A stretch of DNA of 64,000 bases from Balaenoptera acutorostrata (taxonomy: Eukaryota; Chordata; Mammalia; Artiodactyla; Balaenopteridae). Of the stretch, positions 45,654 to 57,633 are shown piece by piece; the stretch's first letter is position 1; every line of letters begins with the position of its first letter. The stretch spans positions 6,448,001-6,512,000 of the forward strand of contig NC_080067.1 in the NCBI RefSeq assembly GCF_949987535.1. The letters run 5' to 3'. A program made the translations under genes and the position numbers. Under the pieces are notes generated by a model, which saw only the letters and a list, made by a program, of their open reading frames with translations, had not been told where the DNA came from and did no database searches.

Positions 45654-46014
45654 AAGAGTGAGTCTCCTGCTCCTTCATATTTTATGCTCTTCCTTCATGA
45701 TGATAATTCCATAAAGGGATGAATCTAAATGGAGTTATTCCAGCTTTCTTTCCTGAGGTGAGCCTTCTCCCTAGAGTTTATGGTGTATGTACTTGTGAGT
45801 ATCATATCTTGGGATTAGGCTGAAGAAGTAGCCACCCTGTTCAGTGTCACAAAGAAAACACAAGCCAGAGAGGGGAGGAGAGACATAAAAATCAGAGGCC
45901 CTCAAACAGAAGTCACAGAAAGGACAGAATACAGAAGGATGTTCATGAGTATTAAGAGGTTAGTTTGGTGTTTCAAAATAGAGTTCATGAAGAAGCTGTC
46001 TTAAAGAGTAATTT

Positions 46015-46175
46015 GACAAATTTTAATTCAGCTAACACTTACTGACTGAGAACTTGCATGTGTCATGTGCTAGATGGCAGAGGAAGACAGATAAAAGGAT
46101 ACAACCTTTTTCCTTGTGGCCATTTCAATTTAGCAGGAGAGGATGGTGTGACCTAATAGAGGAAAATTAAATATG
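46015..46175 (+). repeat. Ancient interspersed repeat fragment
   Basis: 'agctaacacttactgactga' (46030-46049), then a 'gtgtcatgtgctagatggca' stretch, resembles the start of the old repeat class at 21845. Weak. Confidence 0.35.
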
Positions 46176-46259
46176 TATTCCTGGTGAGAAGAAAGTGAAA
46201 GAGTCATTTTCTTCCAGGTATTTTCCACACCTTTCCAGATCATTTAAAAAAATTCAATG

Positions 46260-46710
46260 GGAAAACCTATATCCACAAAAGTTTTTAATAATATACAATG
46301 ACTGAAACAATCCAGATACCCACGAACAGGTAAATGAATAAGCAAACTGTGACACAGTGGACCACTCCTCAGCAATAAAAAGAATGAACAAATGATATGT
46401 GTAAAACATGGATGAATCTCAAAAACATTATGTTAGAGAATGAAGCCAGATATAATACATTGCATATTGTATGACTCACTCTACATAAAGTTCAAGAGAA
46501 GGTAAGACTAATCTATGGTGTTAGAAATTAGAACACTGATCATTTATGTTGTTGGGGGTTGGCTGGAAAGAGCATGTAGGAACTGTCTGGAGTGATGAAA
46601 AAGCCTTCATTTTGATAAAGGTGGTAGTTACCAGAGTATATACATTTACTAAAATTCATTTAAGATTTGTACATTTCACTACATGTAAATTTTATCCGTC
46701 CCAAATGAAA
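46260..46710 (+). repeat. Ancient L1M 3' end
   Basis: 'aacatggatgaatctcaaaa' (46407-46426), 'catattgtatgactcactct' (46463-46482) and 'ttgtacatttcactacatgt' (46666-46685) fit the end of old L1M elements in order. Confidence 0.75.
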
Positions 46711-46799
46711 AACGTGTGGTTATGTTTGTTAGGGATTGGCAAGTCTGCTTTTGAATTTGAATTTATCGGCAGATTTTCTTGAACCTATTTCTTTTTAAA

Positions 46800-47310
46800 T
46801 AATAGAAAACAGATCAGGGACCTATTCCCCTCCTTACTATGTTACAAGCCACATCTTTAGTTCTTTCATTGTAATTTCTTCCTCACAGAATTATTTAAAT
46901 AATTACATGGGGCTTCCCTGGTGGCACAGTGGTTGAGAGTCTGCCTGCCAATGCAGGGGACACGGTTTCGAGCCCTGGTCTGGGAAGATCCCACATGCCG
47001 TGGAGCAACTAGGCCCGTGAGCCACAACTACTGAGCCTGCGCGTCTGGAGCCTGTGCTCCGCAACAAGAGAGGCCGCGGTAGTGAGAGGCCCGGGCACCG
47101 CGATGAAGAGTGGCCCCCGCTCGCTGCAACTAGAGAAAGCCCTCGCACAGAAACGAGGACCCAACACAGCCAAAAAAAATGAATGTAAAAATAAATATAA
47201 AAATAAATAAATAAATTAAAAAAATAAATAATTACATGATATAATGTCTATAAAGCACCTAATGCAATATGTACTTAATAATGATTAGCTACTCTTACCA
47301 TTGCAATAGG
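46800..47310 (+). repeat. MIR SINE split by a CHR SINE
   Basis: Left part 46800-46909 and right part 47225-47310 join into one MIR: 'ttcttcctcacagaattatt' (46877-46896), then 'ataaagcacctaatgcaata' (47251-47270). The junction is the SINE TSD. Confidence 0.6.
46910..47224 (+). mobile_element. CHR-type tRNA-derived SINE
   Basis: A full-length copy with the 'ggcttccctggtggcacagt' head (46911-46930), B-box region near 46971 and a long (AAAT)n tail. The 14-bp TSD TAAATAATTACATG is perfect at 46896-46909 and 47225-47238. It inserted into a MIR. Confidence 0.95.
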
Positions 47311-47964
47311 GATTTATATATAATGTTCATAAAGAAGGGAAGAGGCAGGTAGAATTTGCCTTGCAGAAGATCAAATGACTGATGTATGGAGATGGTAAGG
47401 CAGCCATTATACAAGGGGTGGGGGTTAAATTGTTAATTTGTGAGCAATTGAAATGTCAAGACAGGGAATTTTCATCTGATCTGAGAAGCAGTTGAAACTA
47501 TTATTTCACAGAAGTAGATTAAGTAGATTAAGGCAATAGTGCATATAAAGTATGGTTCTGATTGTGTAAGAAGATTTTAATATTATCCTGACTGGGTAAG
47601 ACCTTGTGTGTTATAGATAGCAGGATGATGGATCAAAGAAAGACCTATGAGGAAAGAAAGTGTGTAGAAAACTATTTGAAATTAAAAGCTTTTCTCTTTT
47701 ACTGTGGGTCTGAAAAAGAAGCTACACTTCTATGAAATGTATCAGTAGTATGTGAGAAGTGGCAGCAGGTGATAGTAAAAAAAAGACATGAAAAACCCAA
47801 AAGGAGGGAGAATGCCAAGTTTGTTATCATGAGAAAATTTTGTCCACAGTGGAAATGTTTAGGTGGAATAACAGTTTGGATTTAGGATATTTTTATTCAT
47901 ATGTTATCAAAATGCTTCCATAGTATGACTTCTTCCTGGAATAGTCCATCTCAGGGAATCTCAA
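47311..47964. other. Unassigned non-coding sequence
   Basis: No gene or named repeat. Confidence 0.5.
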
Positions 47965-48155
47965 TGGAAAGGACATAGAATTTGGAGTCAGACATTCCTG
48001 GGGGTAAAGTGAAGCTTGAATAATTGCTTAACCTCTTTGAACCTCAATTTCCTCATGGGACAAAATGGGGTAATAATAACATCCTCATGAGATTTGTTTT
48101 GAGGACTAAACGAGATGATGTACTTGAAGTGCCAGAATAGGCGTCTTCTACATAT
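47965..48155 (+). repeat. MIR SINE, sense
   Basis: 'catagaatttggagtcagac' (47974-47993), 'tgcttaacctctttgaacct' (48025-48044), 'caatttcctcatgggacaaa' (48045-48064) and 'aggactaaacgagatgatgt' (48102-48121) follow MIR closely. Confidence 0.85.
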
Positions 48156-49462
48156 TCATAGTATCCTGTCAAATAATGATAATTTCAGAATCAATATCAT
48201 TGAGAATGCGAATGTCCTTTTAGTTTCACCATGTCCATTATTCCTAGCATGTAGATTGAACATTTAATTCTTCTCTCCTTCAATGGAATAATGGAATTTC
48301 CTCTTTTCAATTCTATTGTATATCTCATCATCCCTCAACTTACTGTAAAAAAAAAAAATGTGCTGAGTTAAAGGACAGTGGGAGTGCATGTTAAGGTAGG
48401 ATTCACTGTAATTTGTTAAGAGATCCGTGAAATGCAATCAGTGACCATCTAGTAATTCTTGTTTTGTTTCATTTTTTTATGAGAGAGCTGGGAGTATTTT
48501 CCTTTCTCAGACTCTGCCTGAAAATTTGCTCTGTTAACATATCATGTTGTGAAGTTGCAATTTTTGCTTTAAAAATCCCTTTTTCTTTAAATGAAAATCA
48601 GCCAAGCCATGTAAAAGGTACACTTTCCTTGAAGAGAAAGAAAAAATCTCTTGGATTTATTTGCTTTTAGCTTAAAAACAAAATACCATCCTATTAAAAT
48701 ATCTTGATGTGTTATGAATGTAGTAGTTCTCGAATTTTTATCTGAATCAAACGTCTGAGTTTGCTAATCTCTTCACTGTTTTCTAAAGGTTGTCTACTTT
48801 TCTGCTGAAATAATAAATGGGTAAATATCATGTTAGATGCTTGCATCTTTAATATGCCAGCACCTTCTGTCCTAGAGGCATATTGTGCCAGATGGAATGT
48901 TTCATAAACACTACAACAAACAAATTACATTAGATACTCTGGCTCGCACAGTGACACACAGCACCTTGATATAACTCAATTTTGTCTTTGCCTACTCTCA
49001 ACCATTGCATTTTAAATCAGCACTGGGATAGTACAAACTATCATGTCTGAATAGAATGATAAATCTGCCCACTGTGTTTATAAAGCATTCAGCCTCTATT
49101 AATTTCTTCATAGCAATATTTATGCTTATAGTCAAACCTTAGAATGACAAAGTAAGATTATTTTTCCCACAAAATTATTTTTAAAAAGACAGTATCTCTT
49201 TCTATGGGTATTCTAAGCATTATGAAAGGAAACAATTGAAAGAAATTTGAATCATTGTTTCAGTATTTACAGTTGAGCAAATGAATTAATGTAGACATTT
49301 TTTAAATGGATTTTTTAAAGAAATTATTAAGTTGAAGGTTGAAGAAAAGGTAAATAATTCCTATCACAAACTATTACAACTCTTTGGTACTTAAAGAAGG
49401 AATATGTCTATTTTCAATATATAAACAGAAGGGTGACAGAACACATAGGAGAAAATAGCAAT
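48156..49462. other. Unassigned AT-rich non-coding sequence
   Basis: No gene, no clear repeat and no frame beyond 68 codons. Confidence 0.5.
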
Positions 49463-49590
49463 TAGGTAGATAGATGATACATAGGAAGATAGATTGATAT
49501 AGATAAAAGGATAAGTAATGGATGGATGGATGGATGGATGGATGGATGGACGGATAGACAGATGGGTGGATAGGTGGATAAATAGTTGGA
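49463..49590. repeat. (GATA)n/(GGAT)n compound microsatellite
   Basis: Imperfect GATA units at 49463-49510 pass into about eight perfect GGAT units (about 49519-49550). Diverged GGAT/GGTG units then run to about 49590. Confidence 0.9.
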
Positions 49591-50569
49591 GCTCACCTAA
49601 TACTAGGAAGTCAAGAACAATATTTATTTCTCCGGTCTGAATAATAAAATACGTTCTTGAATAGTCTAAGTGCTTAAATTAAACAAGCACATCTAGTTCA
49701 AGAGTTTTATTATAGATGTTGTTTCAGAGATGAATTAACATCACAAGTTGCCGGCATTAGAATAAAATACTTTAAAAAATGATCTGTGTACTACAAAGAT
49801 GGGTTTGAACATCCCCCTTTTTTTCACAAAGACCTTCTTGTCCACAGTTGCCTGCCCTCTTAACTTCCAGGGGCTTGTCTGGAGGCCTGTCTCTGAACCC
49901 CAAGGATTCACAGCATGCCCCCCGCCGCCACTATGAGGAGGTTTCTATATGAATATGTTTCCATTCCTAAGACAAGGTGATAATTATTTTCTTCATGATG
50001 TGGCTTGCCTGTACAATCTAGTTTATTGTGCAATTTAGTAGAAACCAAGGAAAGCTTAGGAAATGCCTCATGAATTCATGGATTAAAATCATTGTCTTAA
50101 TTGGAAGCTCCTTAATCTCATGAAGGAAACAATGAAACTTGTAGCTGCATGGCAAAGTAAAGAAACTGACAGCTTTTTTTTCAATTAGTGCCCTAAAATA
50201 CAATTTCAATAGGCTAGCGATGGCGAGTTATTTAAAACATAAAAGCACCAGTAAACTATGTAAATCAGGAATTGCATAAATCATAATAAAATTCCTAAAA
50301 TTCTCTCCCTTTAAAAAAAATAATTTTTCACTAAGCATACAGTTTGAAATGTGTGATCAAAGAGAATATATTATGCAAATGAATCCAGCCAATGATTTAG
50401 CAAAATATCTTTTTTTAAAAAACACCTTTGATAAATCATGACTGTTCTCTGTGCTGAATCAGTTAGCTATTTGAGAAAGAAAATATATATGATTAATTTA
50501 AACTTTAGTTATCATAGTTTAACATGACCACCATTTAGAACAAAACAGTTATCCGATTTGATTGATAAT
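49591..50569. other. Unassigned AT-rich non-coding sequence
   Basis: No gene. 50350-50470 holds an ATGCAAAT octamer and two TCF/LEF-type CAAAG motifs, listed under findings. Confidence 0.4.
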
Positions 50570-51030
50570 GGATCCCTTTTTAAATGTTTTCTATTATAAA
50601 ATTTACCATAACAAATTTTGAGAAATTACCGAAACATAAAAGAAAAACACTCATAACCTTAATAGCCTAACATACATTTTCTATTTTTTCAATCTTATTT
50701 ACTGTTCAGCTTTTTTTTTTGAACATACTGTTTATACACAGATGCTTTTCTTATTTTCTGTTATAAAGTCAGCATTTTGAGCTTATTAGTCTTTGTAATA
50801 CTCAATTTTAATGGTTGAAAAATATTCCATTCTGTGGTTTTAAACCATTCCTTTATTATTGGACCTGGGCACTTTCTTATCTGTATATTTTGTTGTAATT
50901 TGAATAGAATTACCACTTTAATAATGGTTACAAGAAGTGGAATTACTAGTTTGAAGCAAAAGAACTTGAGATTTTTCTTACTTTTTTGGTTTTGCCTAAT
51001 TCTTGCTAGACCTTGAATAAGAGATATTTA
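50570..51030 (-). repeat. Possible ancient L1M, antisense
   Basis: 'atggttgaaaaatattccat' (50811-50830) and 'acaagaagtggaattactag' (50930-50949) match antisense L1 ORF2/3' text. The rest is too diverged to align by eye. Confidence 0.5.
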
Positions 51031-51034
51031 ATAA

Positions 51035-51262
51035 ACTTTTTAAAAAATTTTTATTTTTTATTGGAGAAAAATTGCTTTACAATGTTGTGTTAGTTTCTGC
51101 TGTACAATGAAGTGAATCAGCTATATGTATACATATATCCCCTCCGTCTTGGACCTCCCTTCCCCCCCATCCCACCCATCTAGGTTGTCACAGAGCACTG
51201 AGCTGAGCTCCCTGTGCTATACAGCATGTTCGTACTAGCTATCTATTTTACACATTTTAAAA
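51035..51262 (-). mobile_element. LINE-1 3'-UTR tail, antisense
   Basis: 'ttacaatgttgtgttagttt' (51077-51096), 'ctcccttccccccc' and 'agctatctattttacacatt' (51238-51257) are the reverse complement of the L1 3' UTR. A T-rich tail lies at the low-coordinate end. No clear TSD. Confidence 0.85.
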
Positions 51263-51496
51263 ATGCATAAATGGAACAATATTATTGTTAAGGTGTTCTT
51301 TCTAAAAGTCTTCCCCCAAAAGCTTATGAAAACTCTGGAGTCACAGGAAACTGAATTGGACCCTTCCACTTACTCATGACCCATGGCAAACTGCTTACAT
51401 TTTCTTGGCCTAGGTTTTATCAAGTGTACAGATACACTGATCTAAGTGTATTAGATCTAACTTTTGAGAGTTTTGTTTGAATATTAAACAATAAAT

Positions 51497-51655
51497 TACT
51501 GGGAATTCCTTTGCGGTCCAGTGGTGAGGACTCTGAGCTTCCACTGCAGGAGGCACAGGTTCGACTCCTGGTCGGGGAACTAAGATCCTGTATCCAAAGG
51601 CCACTTGTTGTGGCCCAAAAAAAAAAAAAAGAAAAAAAAAAGAAAAAAAAGAAAT
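51497..51655 (+). mobile_element. tRNA-derived cetartiodactyl SINE, short type
   Basis: 'gggaattcctttgcggtcca' (51500-51519), B-box GGTTCGACTCC (51559-51569), 'ggtcggggaactaagatcct' (51571-51590) and a mixed A/G tail. It is a shorter, more diverged type than the CHR copies elsewhere in the window. Confidence 0.85.
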
Positions 51656-52829
51656 TTCATGTAAAGTACTTAGTACAGTAAAGTCTGGATAGTATTATCA
51701 ATTCCTTAAAAGTTGATGTTGATATTGATAATCTCTACTCAGTTCTTCAATAAATAAATTCATTAAATTGCATGTTTAAAAATATTTATCCAAAAACACA
51801 TGATCATCAAGTCAATATAATTCAGCTAAAATGTGCTGACTGAAAGGTCTCAGATGGGCTGGGCTTTTGTTCCCCCTGGAATTGGCCAGTGGTTTGGGCA
51901 TCATACAAACTCTCTGGATCAGATATCTGTATGATTGACTGAATTGGCCAGGTAGTCAATCTGAATTGGCTCTTGAGACAGTATTTATCAAACAGACGTG
52001 TCTCTGAGTGACAAGTATGGCTGTAGGCATTCACATCTCACACTCCCACAATGACATGAGGATGTAATGTGCTCTTCTCAAGCTTTAATTTGGCAAGGAG
52101 TCCCTGCCTCTGAAAGCAAGGATGCGACAGCTGTCTGAGGAGGCACACCATGTACGGGAGAAATTATACAACTGCAAAGACAGGGCTTTGCTCTGTCATT
52201 ACCGTCATCATTTAATATTTATCAGAGTGTCCACAGTGTGTGTTGTACTTTACAGGCTGCAGGCTTCACTGTACCTCAGAAGAGAGAAGGAGATGAAAGT
52301 CAGCGCATGCCAAAGAAGAAACAAACACCCGGCTCCATCAAACGTTCATGTGATATTTAGAAAGATGCTACTTACTTCTGAGTCTTGAGATGGTACACCC
52401 TGGTGGGAAACTTCCTATCCTGCAATCACAGGTCTTCAAAAGGAGAAGAAGCAAAGGTAAGATTGAGAATATTTTTTTAAACAATGATCCTGCTATCAAG
52501 GTAAGGTTGAAGGCTATTTTGATGGTATGCTCTCTTTCTCTCTTTTTCCCTAGGGGAGAAGTGAAGAAGGTAGATGCAAAGCCTTATATTTCAAGTGCCA
52601 CATTTAAGATGTTAAATTGCTCCTAGAGCTCATACATTTCTGGGAGGTGACAGCAGAGTAATAGCAAACAATCTGTACTGAAGCAAAGATTTCTATTTGG
52701 ATGTGAGTCAATACTATCAGCAATTCTAATTTGATTTTATACTTCTACTCTAACAAGTTATTAATGTTTTTGATTGTAAAACTAATAGGAGAAATTATAT
52801 AAAATATAAAATGTATAAAGAATATAATA
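51656..52829. other. Unassigned non-coding sequence
   Basis: No gene or named repeat. Frames at 52122-52388 and 52390-52626 are under 90 codons and without domains. Confidence 0.5.
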
Positions 52830-53106
52830 AAAGTCAATTTCTTAAATTCACCACATTTAACATTTTGGGTGCTACATTTCCATTCTGTCATTTTTCCATT
52901 TAGGAAAGATTTTCCTTATGAAACTTTTAATTTTCTTTCTGTCATTAGAATGTAAGTACTTTCTCATTAAATATTCTAACAAATGATTTGTATTATTCTT
53001 TAAAATAGGTAATTAATAAAAATTCTTTATGATAGGTAACTAGAAAATATATTCCTGGCACAAAAAGGCATGCCCATTTTAAATTTTGATGGATACCAAC
53101 TAATTC

Positions 53107-55886
53107 ATTTTTTTTTTTACAGTTATTACATATATTGGCTATATTTCCCCTGTTGTACAACATCCTTGAACTTATCTTACACCCAATAGTTTGTACCTCC
53201 AACTCCCCACCTCTATATTGCCCCTCCCCCTAACCCCACTGGTAACCACTAGTTTGTTCTCTATATCTGTGTCTGCTTCTTTTTTGTTATTTTCACTAGT
53301 TTGCTGTATTTTTTAGATTCCACATATAAGTGATATTATACAGTATTTGTCTTTCTCTGTCTGACTTGTTTCACTTAGCATAATGCCCTGCAGTCCACCC
53401 ATATTGCTGCAAATGGCATTGTTTCATTTCTTATGGCTGAGTAGTATTCCATTGTATATGTGTAGCACAACTTCTTCATCCGTTCATTGGTTGATGGACA
53501 GCTGGGTTGCTTCCATGTCTTGGCTATCATAACTAATGTTGCTATGAATATTGGAGTGCATGTGCCTTTTTGAATTAGGGTTTTTTTTCAGATAATGCCA
53601 AGGAGTGGAATTGCTAGGTCATATGGTAGTTCTATTTTTAGCTTTTTGAGGAACATCCATACTGTTTTCCACAGTGGCTGTACCAATTTACATTTCCACC
53701 AACAGTGTACAAGTGTTCCCTTTTCTCCACATCCTTGCCAACGTTTGTTACTTGTAGGCATTTTGATGATAGCCATTCTCACAGATGTGAGGTGATATCT
53801 TATTGTGCTTTTGATTTGCATTTCCCTGATGATTAGCAATGTTGAGCATTTTTGCATGTGCCTGTGGGCCATCTGCATTTCCTTTTTGGAAAAATATCTA
53901 TTCAGTCCCACTACCCATTTTTTAAATTGGGTTGTTTGATGTTGAATTGTATGAGCTGTTGGATATTGGATATTAATCCCTTATCACGCATATCATCTGC
54001 AAACATTTTCTCCCATTCAGTAGGTTGTCTTTTTGTTCTGTTTTGCTGTGCAAAATGTTTTAAGTTTAATTTGGTGCCATTTATTTATTTTTGCTTTTAT
54101 TTCCTTTACTTCAGTAGATGGATCCAAAAAGATATTGCTGTGATTTATTTCAAAGAATGTTTTCCTCTAGAAGTTTTATAGTATCCAATCTTACATTTAG
54201 GTCTTTAATCCATTTTGAGTTTATTTTTGTATATGGTGTTAGAAAATGTTCTAATTTCATTATTTTATATGTAGTTTTCCAGTTTTCTCAGTACCACTTA
54301 TTGAAGAGAGTATCTTATCTCCATTGTATAGTCTTGCCTCCTTTATCATAGATTAATTGACCATAGGTGGGTAGGTTTATTTCTGGGCTTTCTATCCTCT
54401 TTCATTGATCTACATGTCTGTTTTTGTGGCAGTACCATACTGTTTTGATTACTGTAGCTTTGTAGTATAGTCTGAAGTCAGGGAGCATGATGCCTCCAGC
54501 TCTGTTCTTCTTTCTCAAGATTGTTTTGGCTATTTGGGGTCCTTTGTGTATCCATACAAATTTTGTTCTAGTTCTGTGATCAATGCCATTGATATTTTGA
54601 TAGGGATTGCTTTGAATCTGTAGATTGTCTTGGGTAGTATGGTCATTTTAACAATATTGATTCTTCCAATCCAAGAACATGGTATATCTCTCTGTCTGTT
54701 TGTGCCATCTTCAATTTCTTTCATCAGTGGCTTATAGTTTTGGAGTACAGGTCTTTTGCCTCCTTAGGTAGGTTTATTCCTAGGTATTTTATTCTTTTTT
54801 GATGTAATGGTAAATGGGATTGTTTCCCTAATTTCTCTTTCTGATCTTTCATTGTTAATGTATAGAAATGCAACAGATTTTTGTGTATTAATTTTGTATC
54901 CTGCAACTTTACTGAATTCATTGATGAGCTCTAGTAGTTTTCTGGTGCCGTCTTAAGGATATTCTATGTATAGTATCATGTGATCTGCAAACAGTGACAG
55001 TTTAACTTTTTCTTTTCCAGTTTGGATTCCTTTTATTTCTTTTGCTCCTCTGATTGTTGTGGCTAGGACTTCCAATACTATGTTGAATAAAAGTGGCGAG
55101 AGTGGATATCCTTGTCTTGTTCCTGATCTTAGAGGAAGTTCTTTCAGCTTTTCACTGTTGAGCTTGATGTTAGGTGTGGGTTTATCATACATGGCCTTTA
55201 TTATGTTGAGGTATGTTCCCTTTGTGCCCACTTTCTGGAGAATTTTTTTCCTAAACAGATGTTGAACTTTATCAAATCTTTTTCTGCATCTATTAAGATG
55301 ATCACATGATTTTTGTTCTTCAATTTCTTAATATAGTGTATCACATTCATAGATGTGCAGGTATTGAAAAATCCTTGCATTCCTGAGATGAATCCCTTTG
55401 ATCATGGTGTATGATCCTTTTAATGTATTGTTGGATTCGGTTTGCTAGTATTTTGTTGAGGATATTTTCATCTATGTTTATCAGTGATACTGGCCTGTAA
55501 TTTTCTTTTCTTGTGGTATCTTTTTCTGGTTTTGCTATCAGGGTGGTGGTGCCCTCATAGAATGAGTTCAGAAATGTTTCTTCTGCAATTTTTGGTAATA
55601 GTTTCAGAAGAATAGGTTTTAACTGTTCTCTAAATGTTTGGTAGAATTCACCTTCGAAGTCATCTGGTCCTGGACTTTTATTTGTTGGGAGTTTTAAAAT
55701 TACTGATTCAATTTCATTACTGGTGATATTTTCCATTTATTCCTGGTTCAGTCTTGGGAGATTGTACCTTTCTAAAAATTTGTCCATTTCTTCTAGGTTG
55801 TCCATTTTATTGTCATATAGTTGTTCATAGTAGTCTCTTATGATCCTTTGCATTTCTGTGGTGTCAGTTGTTACTTCTCCTTTTTT
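53107..55886 (-). mobile_element. 5'-truncated LINE-1, antisense, with TSD
   Basis: A contiguous minus-strand L1 of 2,780 bp from poly(T) (53107-53118) and the 3' UTR to the sequence just upstream of the RT domain. A 16-bp TSD with one mismatch flanks it: GGATACCAACTAATTC at 53091-53106 and GGATAACAACTAATTC at 55887-55902. It inserted into an older L1M. Confidence 0.95.
53313..55886 (-). pseudogene. L1 ORF2 remnant with altered FADD box
   Basis: Surviving frames on the minus strand are 55347-55736 (start of [13 protein letters not shown]), 54953-55231 (RT core), 54530-54921 (post-RT) and 53588-53911 (C-terminus, CX3CX7HX4C pattern retained). The catalytic box reads FADH, not FADD (around 54973-54984), which would abolish RT activity. 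The normal stop is at 53313-53315. Confidence 0.85.
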
Positions 55887-55907
55887 GGATAACAACTAAT
55901 TCTTAAA

Positions 55908-55931
55908 ACACACACACACACACACACACAA
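55908..55931. repeat. (CA)n microsatellite
   Basis: About 12 uninterrupted CA units beside the 3-kb L1's right TSD. Confidence 0.9.
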
Positions 55932-56145
55932 AATATTTATTTCCACACGTAATATATGAGAGTTTCCATCTGTTCATGCCCTTGCCAAGCCTGGATACTG
56001 GTTAAAGTTTGACATTGTATTGTTGTTATGATTTGCAATTCCCTGATAAAAATTGGTTAGTTTAAGAATTCTTTCATATGTTTACTGGCCATTTTAGATT
56101 TTTATTATGTGAATATACCCTTTATTTCACCATTTAAAATTTGCT

Positions 56146-56504
56146 TTTTTTTTTTTTTTTTTTGACTTGTGCTAGCTCTTTATACTTTCTGGTGTCAAAG
56201 CAAAAATTGCACAGAGAAAACTAAACACACAAGAAAGACTGTATTCAAGGCTATTGCAACAGGATAGAGAGGCCACAAATCAGTAGGAACTCAACTCTGA
56301 TGAGTTGAAGTGCAAGGAAGTTTTAAGTCCTGGGGTGAGAGGGAGAACAGAAGCCATCTGTTTGCTAATTAGCTTTACCCAAAGGAAAAGTAAATTTTCT
56401 CATATATTCATGACAGGGGGTAGTTTTACAACTTGGAGGAAAGTTCTCACCTTTCCACAGAAACTAGGAGATAGGGGCGTTATCTCCCTTAAAGATCAAA
56501 GAGA
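56146..56504. other. Poly(T) tract and unassigned sequence
   Basis: About 20 T residues at 56145-56163, then mixed sequence without a recognisable gene or repeat. Confidence 0.45.
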
Positions 56505-56980
56505 TGTTTGTAAACCCATGCTCATAGCAGCATTATGCACAATAGTTAAAATGTGGAAACAACCCAAGTTTCCATTAACAGTTGAATGGATAAGCAAAAT
56601 GTGGTATACATAGATCATTCAGCCTTCAAGAGGAAGAACATTCTTACATATGGTATAACGTGGAAGAACCTTAAGGACATTATGCTGAATGAAACAAGCC
56701 AGTCCCAAAAAGACAAGTATAGTTCTACTGACAAGAGATACTTAGTGTAGTCAAAATCATAGAGACAGAAAGAATGGTGGTTGTCAGGGGCTAGGGGTAA
56801 TAGGAAATGGGGAGTCACTGTTTAATGGATATAGAGTTTCATTTTTTCAAGATGAAAAGAGTTATGGAGATAAATGATGATTGTTGCACAGCATTATGAA
56901 TGTATTTAATACCATAGAAGTATACAGTTAAAATAGTTCAGATGGTACATTTTATGCATTTTACCAGATTAAAAAAAAAT
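56505..56980 (+). repeat. Ancient L1M 3' end
   Basis: 'catgctcatagcagcattat' (56517-56536), 'gtggaaacaacccaagtttc' (56552-56571), 'ggtggttgtcaggggctagg' (56776-56795) and 'atggtacattttatgcattt' (56942-56961) follow an L1M 3' end in order. The ORF2 part is broken. Confidence 0.8.
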
Positions 56981-57119
56981 GGGGGAAAAGATGTGCATAT
57001 ATCTCAAAGGGGCAAAGAAGAATTTAGATTACAAATTTTCTAAAGAAAACACTCTAAGAAAAGTTGGGCCAGGGCCGAAGAATCAGGAAGAAACTGAGGA
57101 GAATGTTATCCTCTTGGTC

Positions 57120-57530
57120 ACAGGATATCAGTCCTTTAAAATACATATTGCAAATATTTTTTTCAGGTCTGTTGCTTACATTTTAACTGTATTTATGTGC
57201 TTTTTCTACAGAAGAATGTTAAGTTTTTAGAGGAATTAAAGTTTTTGTGATTTGTGTTGGTTTAAGAAGGCCCTTCCTACTTTTAAGTTAAAAAAAAAAA
57301 CCATATTTTCCAATACTTTTCTTTTTGTTACATTGGTTATTTGAACTTACTTTCAGAAACTAATGTTTTTCTCCAAACTTTATAGCTATTTAAATAGCCT
57401 AATACCATTTATCTAACAGTTCATCCTTTCTTCTTAAGGTATTAGTGCCAACTTTATTTTACACCATGCCATGTTTATATATCCATGGGACAACTATTGA
57501 TCTCACCCTAGTCCACCAATCTGTTCATAA
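57120..57530 (-). repeat. Ancient L1M ORF2 fragment, antisense
   Basis: 'ggtttaagaaggcccttcct' (57260-57279) and 'aataccatttatctaacagt' (57401-57420) resemble the antisense ORF2 C-terminal region of L1M. Confidence 0.5.
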
Positions 57531-57633
57531 TTCATGGGTGAGAAGCCAACCATCAGAAGAACAGAGAGGAGAGAGTTCTTGGTTAAGAAAGCAGAAAATG
57601 TAGAAGTCCTGAGGTGGGAAAGATCTCATTTTT

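Larger units (their letters stand above)
52830..56145 (-). repeat. Ancient L1M, antisense, split by a younger L1
   Basis: The flanks 52830-53106 ('ttaaattttgatggatacca' at 53079-53098) and 55903-56145 ('ttctttcatatgtttactgg' at 56069-56088) read as neighbouring parts of one antisense L1M. They are separated by the 2.8-kb L1 and its TSD. Confidence 0.5.
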
